Made by a program: the position numbers and the translations under genes
Origin: Emydura subglobosa
Lineage: Eukaryota > Chordata > Testudines > Chelidae
DNA: 64,000 bases
NCBI GenBank assembly: GCA_007922225.1
Contig: ML680092.1
Coordinates: 1,211,308-1,275,307 of the forward strand
Direction of reading: 5' to 3'
Notes under the pieces: generated by a model
What the model was told of the DNA's origin: nothing
The model's database searches: none
What the model saw: the letters and a program-made list of their open reading frames with translations, nothing else
Part shown: in pieces, positions 11,130-20,789 of the stretch
How the letters are laid out: each line of letters starts with the position of its first letter
Numbering within the stretch: position 1 is the first letter of the stretch

Positions 11130-11820
11130 ATTAATGGGAGACGGGTGGGGTCTAGTGGGCTAGAGTAGTGAGTGGGGTGCGGGAGGGCTGGGAGCCAGGA
11201 CTCCTGGATTCTCCTCCCAGCTCTGGGTGGGGAGTGGGGTCTAATGGGTTAAACCAGGGGGATCTGGACTCAAGAGACCGGTTTGGGGGCTCAGATCTCA
11301 AAGGCACCCATGGAGCATGTGGGGATGGGGGACAGAGGACGCTCTCTCCTTGTGTGTAGCATTTACAAGTCTGACTGGGAACCAGTTTGGGTAACTGGGC
11401 CAGCTTGTGGGAACTAGTCTGTGCTGTACACAGAGGGAAGTGTCTTCCTCTCCTAGCTGGGAGCCTATAAACAGGCCTCTGCTGACAGTGTAAACTCTGC
11501 TGCGCTTCACCCCAACAGCTGATCTCCCCACAGGCCTGGGGGTGGTATAGTCAGAGGTCATGTTGTCCTTGCTTATAACCTCTGTCTCTCTCTGGGGGTC
11601 TGGTGCTCCTGAGGGGCTAGTGCCCTACACTGCTGCAGGGGGGAGAAGAGATGATAGGGATGGGGTCTAGTTGTTTGGAGGGGGCTGGAAGCCAGGACTC
11701 CTGGGTTCTATCCCTGGCTCTGGCAGGGGAGTTGGTATCTATTGGGTACCTGCAGGGGGCTAGACTAGATGACCCTTGAGGTCCCTTCTAACTCTATGAT
11801 TCTATGATCATGCCCTGGGG
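11130..11820 (+). repeat. SINE heads and a CR1 LINE 3' end
   Basis: SINE-head units lie at 11,150-11,260 and 11,660-11,740. A CR1 3' terminus follows at about 11,752-11,812: CTAGACTAGATGACCCTTGA, then the terminal repeated octamer-like ATTCTATG at the end. CR1 is the dominant LINE family of turtles, birds and crocodilians. Confidence 0.75.
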
Positions 11821-12088
11821 CAGTGCGTGCCCGTCTTCTCTGAACTTCCTCCCAATTCCCTGATGCAATCTTAGATGAACTGGTGCCAAGCGGCAGCCCA
11901 GAGAGCAGCTGCCCCACCCCAGGCTGTGGGTCCCCCACCCAGTGCGTGTGGTGCTGATGCCCAAGCTGGAATTTCAACCCAGCCTATGGTAAAATTGCTC
12001 CCCACTGCAGTCAGGCGTGTTCTCCTGGTATTGCATGTGGGGAAAGTGACGCACCAACAGGGAAAGGGACTCAGTGAGTCAGCTAATG

Positions 12089-12988
12089 TCAGAAAACAAG
12101 TTCTGGCTCCTGTGCCCTCTCCAAGCCATTAGACATCACTCCCCTGCCAGAGCTGGGGACAAGACCCAGGAGTCCTGGCTCCCACTCCCCTCCAAACCTA
12201 GCAGACCCCATTCTCTTGCCTGAGCCCAGGATAGGACCCAGGAATGCTGGCTCCTGGATCAAATTTAGCATTATGCAGCCTGCTGTAGGGTGAGTGACAG
12301 CCACATTCTGACACTGCCCATTTATTCTTTGTGGCTCCTCCCCCTTCATGTTGACTTCTCCCCATTTATCAGAGCCAATAAAGTCATCCTGAAGTCCAAA
12401 GTCATAATCAAAGACCTTTATCTGCAATGGTTCCCTAGGGTGATCAGTAAGAATGCAAGCTTTTCCCTCCCACACAGGATTGAGGTTCTTGTGAATTGTT
12501 TTACTTCTAAATTCTTCTTTTCTTCCAGTTTTGAATTTGACATATGGATCACTGGTCCCGCCACGATCCCGTGCTGCTAAATTTTGAGCCTTTTTTAATG
12601 TAATGTCCAACTGGTACCAACTGGTCCAACCGGGATCAGCCAAGGGAAAATCCACATTACTAGTTTCAATTGTGTTTGTTCTCGCGAGGCCCTCGACTCC
12701 CTCGTCTTTTCTCAGTGCTGGGCTCGTCCTGCAGCAGCTGCTCCAGGCAGGTGGTGCTGAGCAGGGAGGAGCTCTTCTGGTGGGACAGGCGTGCTCCGGA
12801 CCATCGTCCCTTCCTCCTGGCCTGGGGCCCCTAAGCCCCAGATCAATGTAACAGCCCCGCACCCACTCCCCTAGCTGGGGTAAGAACTGCAGCTCCCATG
12901 AGGCATTGCTTCCTGCCGGTTCAGAGCCCGCTCGCCCATGCCGGCGCTGTGCCTTCTGGGAGGGGTAGTCCTTTCCCATTAGCACCAA
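12089..12988 (-). pseudogene. Intronless MCTP1-type C2-domain copy in an open 299-codon frame
   Basis: MCTP proteins are ER-membrane Ca2+ sensors with three C2 domains. Here about residues 122-205 of one unbroken frame (12,370-12,625) match the first C2 domain of MCTP1 closely, with YQLDITLKK, AARDRGGTSDPYVKFK, IHKNLNPVW and FDYDFGLQDDF, including the Ca2+-binding aspartates of loops 1 and 3. In a normal MCTP gene this domain spans several exons; here it is continuous, so I infer a retrocopy. The homology ends at the IGS following that loop and runs into unrelated and SINE sequence. The frame opens with ATG at 12,988, inside the ARMC5 promoter block. The 120 N-terminal residues are of unknown origin apart from a short MCTP-like piece just before the domain. 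No stop or frameshift interrupts the domain. It may be a young pseudogene or a chimeric gene. Confidence 0.6.
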
Positions 12989-13123
12989 TGGGGAGAACTA
13001 CAGTCCCCACAATGCAACGCGCTCGTCCCGTGCCGGTGCCGCGCTTCATCATGGGAGTTGTAGTTCCATGAGCCGTCTTTAGCCTGGACCCTGTGGGGGT
13101 CCGAACTACAGCTCCCACAATGC
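12884..13123. promoter_or_regulatory. ARMC5 promoter with five ZNF143/THAP11-type motifs
   Basis: Five versions of the ACTACAnnTCCCAnnATGC element lie within 240 bp: 12,884-12,908 (plus), 12,949-12,970 (minus), 12,995-13,015 (plus), 13,046-13,066 (minus) and 13,103-13,123 (plus). This element is known to bind ZNF143 and THAP11/HCF-1 at TATA-less, often bidirectional promoters. There is no TATA box. The last copy is 63 nt upstream of the ARMC5 ATG. A CCAAT box lies at 12,985. Confidence 0.8.
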
Positions 13124-13185
13124 CCCGGGATAGGCCCCCTTTCAAGGCTCCCCCCCGTTGCTCTTGCCCTTGGGCCTCTCCCGCC

Positions 13186-16100
13186 ATGGCCGCCGCAGTC
13201 GGGGGGAGCTGCCCCACCGACGCGCTGGGCTACTGCCTGGCCCAGCTACGGGGCGGGGCCGAGCCCGGGCTGGGCCGGGCCCTGCTGGCCCTGCGGACTC
13301 GGCACATCAAGGAGCCCGGGGGGATCGAGCGGTTCCGGGCCCGCGGGGGGCTGGGTCCCCTGCTCGGGCTCCTGGCTGGGGCCATTCGGCCCCGCCGCAC
13401 CCTCGACCTGGCCCTCAGCATCCTGGGCAACTGCTGCACCGAGGGGGAGAGCCGGGCCCAGGTGCGGGAGCTGGGGGGGATCCCCTCGCTGGGTGAGTGA
13501 CGCGGGGGGATCCCCGACGCGAAGTGGTACGGTCCGGGGCCAGCCTGCACTTGCCAACTGGTGCAGATGCAGCCTGGGGTCCCCCCCCGAGCCAAAATGG
13601 TACAGTCTGGGGTTACCCTGAACCCACCAGCCCTGGGGGTGCAGCCTGGGTCCCCTAGAGCTAAAGTGGTACTGTCTGTGGTCCCACTGAGATGTAGTGG
13701 TATGATTTGGGATTACCCTGCATCGGCCAGGCCTGTGAGGGGTGGGTCAGGGTCCCCCCCCAACCAAAGTGGCATGGTTCAGGATTCTCTGCACCTGCCA
13801 GGCCTGGGGTTGGGTGCGGGGTTCCCCTTGGAGCCACCACGGTACAGTCCAGGGTTACCCTGCACATGCCAGCCCTGGGAGGTTGCATCTGGGGCCCCTG
13901 TACTCCCACATTGTGCAGCTTGGCTCCCTCATTCTTACTGCAGTGATGCCTTGGTTTCTCCTTTCCCTGGCTATGGCGTGGTCCAGCATTCCCCCTGTGC
14001 ATTCATGATACGATTTGGGATCCCCATGAGCGGTACAGTCCTGTGCCCCCTCCATCTCTCTTTGGGGTGGGACAATCTTGTGTCTCATGTCCCCTTGCCC
14101 CCACCCCAGAGGCGGCTGTATCTCAGCGCTAGTCGAGGGATCCCTGTACAAACAGCCCCCACGCCCTGCCCCAGAGGTGGGTGCATCTCAGTTCCACGTG
14201 AGGGATAACACGCTCACCATGGTTCATGGCTGATTTATTTTTTTCGCTGTTTCTTCCCAGTGATGATCCTGAAATCTCTGGGAGTTGAGAGTATCCAAAA
14301 CCGGACAGCCCGGGCCTTGGGCAACCTGGCCATTGATACAGAGAACTTGCAGGCTATCCATGATGCTGGTGAGTGGGGCCATGCCCTACCGCCAACCTAC
14401 GGCTGGGGGCACACAGGAGAGGGTGTTCACCTCCATTCTGGGAGCAGGTGATTGGGGTTAATTCCCTGGATTGGGGCTCCCTAACCTCCTTTCTCTCTCC
14501 GTCCCCTCCCAGGCGCTGTGCCCCCCTTGGTGCAGATCCTTGCCAGCACCCAGGACAGTGAGTGCCTCCAGAGTGTCATTCGGGCCCTGCGCAACCTGGG
14601 CACCACCCCGGCGCACCGCCTGGCGCTGGCCCAGCAGGGTGCAGTGCGTGCTGTCTCCGAGCGCTTGGCTGCCAGCCCCGACGACCCTGCCCTGGCTGCT
14701 GCGGCTGCCCGGGCCCTGCTAGAGCTCACCAAGGGCTGCAGCCGGGACTGTGCCGAGCAGCTGAGCCTGGGTGGTGGCGTGGCGCCCCTGGTGGCGTTAG
14801 CTGGACATGGCAAGCGGGTGGTGCGGGAGGCAGCCATCTCGGCGCTGGCCAACCTCTGTCTGCAGGGGATGCTGCGGCCGGCAGTGGGCAACGCAGGGGG
14901 CGTGACGGCACTGGTGGGGGAGTTACGCCGCCAGCGCGGAGCGGGAGTCACGGGCGCCCTCCTGCAGCCCCTGGTCAGAGCGCTGTGCCTGCTGTGCCGC
15001 GAGGCAGTGAACCGCAGCCGGGTGCGGGAGGCCGGTGGGCTGGAGCTGCTGCTGGCGCTGCTTCAGGACGGGCGCCAGCGAGGCTGCCACGCCCGCGTGG
15101 TTGTGGCCTTTGTGGCCTTCTTCTACGACCAGGAGGCATTGGAGGCTCTGCAGGCTGGCGGGCTGGTGGCCCTGCTGGTGGGGCGGCTGGCGGCCCAGGG
15201 CCAGTGGGCAGCGTGCTGCAAGGAGGAGGAGAAGGAAGAGGAAGGAGACAGCGAGGACGAGCGGGATGCTGCCTCTTTTGACTTCCCCCCCGAGGGGCGG
15301 CGGGAGAATGGGGCATCAGGAGGGGAATCATCCAGCTTCCAGAGTCTCAGGTGGGCACCTGCCATAGTGCACTGGGGCTCACTCTCCGTTCTCCCTACTT
15401 GTACTCCCTGCCTGCCCGGGTCGCTCTTGGTTTCCCTTACCCCTGTTGTTAGGCCCTCTCCTTTCCATGTTCCTGCTCGCTTGCTCTGGGCTGCTTGGCT
15501 TGCTTGATGCTGCCTTGGGTTCTCACTCCTCCTCTCTTACTGCAGGTCCTGGCTGCTCTCCGAGGGATACATTGCCAGTCCTGGCGACCTCTCCCCCCAG
15601 TGGTCCCCCGACGGCTCCCTCAGCCCCGTCCTCGAGCTGCAGGATGACCTGCCGGGACCTGGCCGGCGGCAGGCGGGGCCGCACTCACCCAGCTGTTTAG
15701 ATCCTCGGCCGTCAGATCTGGCTGCTGGGGTGCAGTGCTTGGCACCGGGCAGGATCTCCCCGGCATCAGTGGCAGAGCCAGGCTCCACCAAGGCAGAGAT
15801 GCCAGGCGCAGAGATGCCAGTCATGGCACATTGGGCTACAGCCGCAGCTGATGGACACTGTCCGGCAGAGATACGGCCGGCGGTGGAGGTGCCAGATTTG
15901 GCTGACAGGCGCCATGCGGCAGTGCCAGACCCAGCCAGGACTGACAGGCACAGCACAGCCCCCATGGGGCTGCTGGCCATGCCAAAGTCCACCGGGACCA
16001 AGAGAGATCGTCCAGCACGGACTGCGCCAGATGCTGCTGGCGCCACCTGGAATCTCCAGGCTCAGTCGCCGGTGTCGGCAGCCCGGAACAAGGAGCTGTC

Positions 16101-18593
16101 CCCAAACTTGGCTGGGACTGATGGGCAAAATCCAGCATGGTCCCTGGCTCCGGCAGCCCCCGAAGAGTTGTATCCAGCAACACCAATTCCAGGCGGGTCA
16201 AACTGGCACGTCCTGGCACCATCTGATGAGCTGTGCCTGGCACCGCCATTTCCAGCGGGGACCAGCTGCCCCAATTTGGCACCGAGCCCGGTTCCTGAGG
16301 ATCTGTGCCCAGCCTCACTTATTCCCACCGGGACCAGCCTCCCTGATCCATCACCAAGCCCAGTTCCCAAGAATCTGCGTCCAGCTGGGACCAACCAGCC
16401 TGATACGGCACCCAGCCCAGTTTCCAAGGATCTGCGTCTGGTTTCTCCAATTCCTACTGGGGCTGAGCAGCGCCTCCTTGCTGATGACTTTCTGGAGCCC
16501 CAGCCCCCTGCTTCCTGCTCGCGGCGCCGCAGCAGATCGCGTCCGGCTCTGGATGCGGCCCCCTCCACGCCAACTCTCTGTCCCCGAGGCGATGCGCTGG
16601 CCCTGCGGTTCTTGCCATGGGGTGGGGAGGAAGAGCTATGGGCCCCTGAAGCACCTGCCCTGCTGCTGCTGTCGCGGTTCTCCCAGGCCGAGGACCCCAG
16701 CCGCAGCCTGGTGACGGGCCCGGTCCTGCAGGGAGTGCTGGCCTACGTCACTGGAGCCCCCGCCCCGTCGCCGCGCTGCCTGCGGCTGCTGCATCGGCTC
16801 ACGTGCAACCCCGTCTGCCTGGAGGCCTTCGTGCGCTGCTACGCCCCCTCCCTGCTGCGGGCATGGCTGGTGCTCGGTGTGCCCCCAGAGGAGGCGGCAG
16901 CTGCTGCCACAGGGCATGAGGGACCCAGGAGTCTGGGCGGTGGGAATCGTGGCGGCAGGAGGTTCAAGGAGTTGGGTGAGTCCTCTCCCCTGCGGCACCC
17001 CAGGAGTGGGTGAGCACCCCACTGTAGTATCCCAATGTGAGATGCGGCGCTAACCCTGCTGCAGGCTTTGGGGTTTGCTCTAGATTCATGGGGTCTTTTG
17101 CTCCCCAGCTCAGCTGTTGGGTTCACAGTGCCCCAGCGTGGCACTAGGGGGAGCTGTGCGGCTTGGCAGGGGGTGGCCGACCAGGGGAGGCGGGCACGAG
17201 GCTGGGGGGTGCCACAGGGATTTGGGGGTGTGGGGCCGTGTGGGGGATTTGAGGGGATGCTCTGCCACGGGCACTCCCCACCGGAACCGCCGCCCCGAGG
17301 GGGCGGGATGATGGGACCACGTTGCTGCTGGCCGGGCTCTGAAGTGCTGCCCTTCCCCTCCCCCGCCCCCAGGCGAGACCCTTCTGTGCAATCTGTGTGT
17401 CCAGGCTGAGTCGCCCTTCGGAGCTGGCGTCCTCACTCACATGCTGCTCTCAGGCTCTGAGGCCGACCAAGTGGCCTGCGCCGTCGCCCTGCCCCTCATC
17501 TGCAGGTGAGTGGTGCCCGGGGAGGTGGGGGCCCTGGGTGGACGACGCTGGTGTAGCTGTATCTATCTGGGGGGTTTGATGGGGGACCAGGTTGGGCCCA
17601 TCAGGCAGGGGGGAAGAAGGGGAGCTGGGCCCATCTGTTGGAGGGGTGTGGGGGAAGGGAGGCTGGGTGCCTGATCTTTGGGGAGGGCATTGGGGTGGGG
17701 GGGCTGATCCAGGGGGAGCCTGGGCCCATCTGTTGGGGGGAGGGCAAGGCTGGTGGGCTGATCTGGGGACTGATCCATTTCCCCCCCTCAGGAAGAAGTC
17801 CCTGTGCCGGAAGCTGCTCCTGGAACATGCTGGCTTGCGCCTCCTGCTGGCCATGTTGACACGTGGCGCCGACCCCCCATTTGCCTTCTACGCCATGGAC
17901 TCGCTCTCCTTGCTGCTGGGTGCCGCCGCCCCTTCGGCACCCCTCCTTGCCCCGCCCGTCCCCAAAGTTCCCCGGCTGGCACCCACCCCTCTGTGCCCAT
18001 ACCAGCAGCTGGTGAAGGCAGGTGAGGCTGACCTGCAGTTCCAGTTGGACTCGGGCACCCTGGTGGTGGCCTCGCGCCAGGCCGTGTGCGCCGGCTCTGA
18101 CGTCCTCCACGCCATGCTGGCAGGCGGGTTTGCTGAGGCACACCAAGCCCTGGTGCCCATCCATGGGGTGGCGCCTGCCCCCTTCCTCGCGCTGACCCAC
18201 TTCCTGCATGGGTGCCGGGACGAACTGTGCCCGGCCCTCGGGGCCCCTTTTCCCCCCGGGGAGAGGGAGCTGGCAGAACAGATGCTGGCGGTGGCTGAGC
18301 AGTTCCTGCTGCCAGAGCTGCAAGAGCTGGTGGAGGAGGGACTGTGCCGGCATTACCTGGCCCCTGGCACCGGCCCAGCCCAGCTGTACCGGCTTGGGGA
18401 GCGGCTGGGCCGGGGGCAGCTGCTGCGGCGCTGTGCCCACTACATCCTGCTGGGGGCCATGGAGGAACCCACGAGCCGGGCGTCCACGCTGGCGCGGATC
18501 CTCCAAGTCACCGGAGACCCCAAGGGACTGGCTCAAGAGCTCTTGGCAGCTGCCATGGAGACGCCATGGGGAGCAGGTGCTGATGGGATGTAG
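13186..18593 (+). CDS. ARMC5: ARMC5, armadillo-repeat and BTB protein
   Basis: Substrate adaptor of a CUL3 ubiquitin ligase; known targets include the RNA polymerase II large subunit, and human loss causes adrenal hyperplasia. Six exons: 13186-13492, 14261-14368, 14513-15350, 15546-16975, 17373-17505 and 17792-18593, giving 1,205 codons with consistent phases. The ATG sits in CCGCCATGG. Exons 1-3 encode leucine/alanine-rich armadillo repeats (about residues 20-370, for example [15 protein letters not shown] and [10 protein letters not shown]). An acidic stretch (KEEEKEEEG) follows. Exon 4 begins with a conserved [17 protein letters not shown] segment, then a long disordered proline-rich region, then a second helical block. 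Exon 6 holds the BTB domain (about residues 1020-1110, [18 protein letters not shown]) and a BACK-like tail. Human ARMC5 has 935 residues; the excess lies in exon 4. It is followed 2.2 kb later by TGFB1I1, as in mammals. Confidence 0.95.
13525..13905. repeat. Minisatellite in ARMC5 intron 1, about 70-72 bp units
   Basis: Units starting GGTACnGTCnGGGGTTACCC occur at about 13,528, 13,599, 13,669 (shortened), 13,699, 13,771 and 13,841. Because the period is near a multiple of three, a 215-codon frame stays open through the array; I do not regard it as coding. Confidence 0.75.
14100..14210 (+). repeat. Dimer of the GGCTGCATCTCAG / GGGATCCCTGTATAAA repeat
   Basis: Two head-to-tail units about 63 bp apart: CCCAGAGGCGGCTGTATCTC...GAGGGATCCCTGTACAAACA and CCCAGAGGTGGGTGCATCTC...GTGAGGGATAAC. 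The same family recurs at 25,180, 32,285, 38,380, 49,595 and 63,535. Confidence 0.8.
17575..17780. repeat. Minisatellite in ARMC5 intron 5
   Basis: A G-rich repeat with CTGGGCCCATCTGTTGG at 17,624 and 17,723 and partial copies at 17,593 and 17,688, interspersed with CTGATC. It fills most of the intron between the two last ARMC5 exons. Confidence 0.6.
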
Positions 18594-19254
18594 GGGGCTG
18601 GCCTTAGGTCACCCTCTGCACCTCTCCGCTTTCGGGGGAAGGGGCCTTTGGAGCAGAAGAATTTGGGAGACAGGAAGGGAGCTGGGAGAGGTTGATGCTT
18701 AAGACAGTGGGATGCTAAGGGGGAGAAATGGGGTAGTGCCAAGGTAGGGATGAGGAAATGGGACTCCTGAGGTGAGAAGTTGTGGGGTAGTGGGAATGGG
18801 CCAATGAACCCTGGGATAGCTTGGGATCTCTTTTCAGTGAGTCTCACACACACCCACTGGCCAGGACATGGCACAGGGTGGGAGCCTGTCCTGCCTGCCA
18901 CCTCCCTTGAGGAAGGGGTCCTAGCATATTGGGGGGTGCCCCTTTTAATTCCCCACCTGGGGCAAGGGAGAGCAGTTTGGGGTGGACCTTGACTGGTGGG
19001 GGTTGCCCTGCCCCCGATTGGTGGGGTCGCCCTGGGGGGCAGGGCAGTGCAGGTGCTTTGTAGAGAGATCTACCCCCACCTCGTTTCCTGTCTCCCTGGT
19101 GGGGTGGGTCTAGGGGGCTCTGGGAGTGGGGGGATGTGCTCAGTGGTGTGCCCTACTGCGGGGTGTGGTGACGGCAATTCAGGGAGCCCCCGGCGGCATT
19201 GCTCTCTGCTGGGGGGGAGAGGGGTGGATGGATGGATGTGTGCAACTGGAATGT

Positions 19255-19260
19255 ATTAAA
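19255..19260 (+). terminator. ARMC5 polyadenylation signal
   Basis: ATTAAA lies 662 nt after the ARMC5 stop codon, followed by a TG-rich stretch (CTATGTGTGG). It is the first good signal after the gene. 18,594 to about 19,280 is therefore taken as the 3' UTR. Confidence 0.6.
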
Positions 19261-19279
19261 TAAGCTACTATGTGTGGAG

Positions 19280-20650
19280 AAATACAGGCTGGGCTTCACC
19301 ACCCACACGAGTCTGTGTCTTCATTCTCCTGCCTCTCCTGCCCTGGGGAGAGAACCCAGCAGTCCCGGCTTGCAGCACTTCTCAGCCCTCTAGACTCCCC
19401 CTACCCCCCCACCTGGGCTAGTTTCCCATCTCTGCTCGTGGCCAGGGCTAGCGCTGGGGCGTGAGGGGCAGCAGCCCCGTCTGAGCTGCCCGTGACCTGG
19501 GGGTGCCTCAGCCGTGGAAAGGGGGCGAGGTCGCGGGTGAAAAGCCAGCAGCCGTCCATGCTGTCTGGGTGTGGGGGGGGGGGAGGTTAGTGGTTCAAGA
19601 TTAGGGGGGAACCGGGCTCTGGGAGCCCCCCCCTTGGCACTGTCTGTCCTACCTAGCTGGCCCCCCCCCCCTTCGCTTCCCCTCCCTGCACAGCACAGGA
19701 AACGCCTGCTGCTCAAGTGCTTCCAGATGGGCTGCGGGGGGAAGGGAGGGCTGCTTCCTGAGCGCCTGGCCTGGATGTGTCATCTCCCCCCCGTGGCTGG
19801 GAGCCCCCCTAGCCTGCCCTGCCCCCGCAATCACTGCCGGGGTCCCTCCCTGCCGCCTCCCCTGCTGCCAGGGTCCTTCATGAATCCCTCCCTCGTCCCT
19901 GCCCCTCCCACATCGCCCCCTCCCTCGGGGGTTCCCCAATGCCAGGATCTTTCACTCCCCCACCTCTGTCTGTTCCCCCCCCGCATCGCCCCTTCCCTCT
20001 CTGCAGGGCTCCCCCGTGCTCCTCCCCGTCTCTCCAGGTGGGGGGCCCGCTCCTGCCCCTGCTATTTCTTGGCTCCCCTCCGGCGCCAGCCTCTCTCCCC
20101 AGCTCGTGTAAACACCCAGCCAATTTTTTCCCAACGTCCCGGCCAGAAGAGGCTGAGCCGGAGCCCCACTGGCTCAACGCAGCAGCCTCCCCGCTTCCCT
20201 TCGCGTCAGCAGCAGGAGGGGCTGGGGGGTGGCATGAGAGAACCCAGGAGTCCGGACTCCCAGCCCCCGCTCCTGCTCTAAGGCACTAGCCACATTCCCC
20301 TCCCAGAGGCGGTGCTGCCCATGGGGGGCGCTAAGCAGGACTATGTGGGGGGTCGTCCCCCCCCCACAACAAAAAGCAAAGAGGGTCCCGGGGCTCTAAG
20401 CAATTGTTTAGCCTGCTCATGCCGTGTGCTACTCTGGGGAGGGGTGGGGGGGAAGAGGCGTCTGGGCTCCCAGCTCCCACCCCTACCCGGGAGTCCGGGG
20501 CCCCAGCTCCTGCCGCTCCGCTAACCCACTCACCCCTCCCGCCTCCCGGCTGGAACCCAGGAGCCCCGGCCCCCATTCCCTCCCCCAGGGGCTGGAACCC
20601 AGGAGTCCGGGCTCGTAGAGTCCCAGCCCCGCCGCGCAGAGCCAGAGCCC
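19280..20650. other. ARMC5-TGFB1I1 intergenic region
   Basis: GC-rich, C-tract-rich DNA without a recognisable gene. SINE-head units in minus orientation lie at 20,235-20,300, 20,485-20,545, 20,558-20,580 and 20,595-20,625, the last only about 160 bp from the TGFB1I1 start codon. Long open frames here follow from the base composition. Confidence 0.5.
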
Positions 20651-20655
20651 CGTTG

Positions 20656-20789
20656 CCATACATGGTCAGCGCGCAGGGGCCGAGCGGGGCTCCCTGGCTC
20701 TCCGGGAAGACGCGTCACGGGGCGGGGGGGGCCGGCGGGGCTCTCCCTCCATCCGCCGCTGGGGCCGGACCGCGCCGGGCCGGGCCGCC
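20656..20789 (+). promoter_or_regulatory. TGFB1I1 promoter with a CArG-like box
   Basis: The 130 bp before the ATG are CpG-rich with a GGGGCGGGG box near 20,719 and a CGTCACG element at 20,711. At 20,656-20,665 CCATACATGG departs by one base from the CArG consensus CC(A/T)6GG. TGFB1I1 is known as a target of SRF and its MRTF cofactors in smooth muscle, so the box is a candidate response element. No TATA box is seen. Confidence 0.5.

Noticed and set aside
13561..14208. 215-codon frame in ARMC5 intron 1
   Set aside because: It runs through a 70-72 bp minisatellite whose period is close to a multiple of three and lies between well-defined exons; no domain.
14100..14210. Short regularly spaced repeats considered as a CRISPR array
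   Set aside because: Vertebrate genome context, only two units per locus, and the units recur dispersed over the window.
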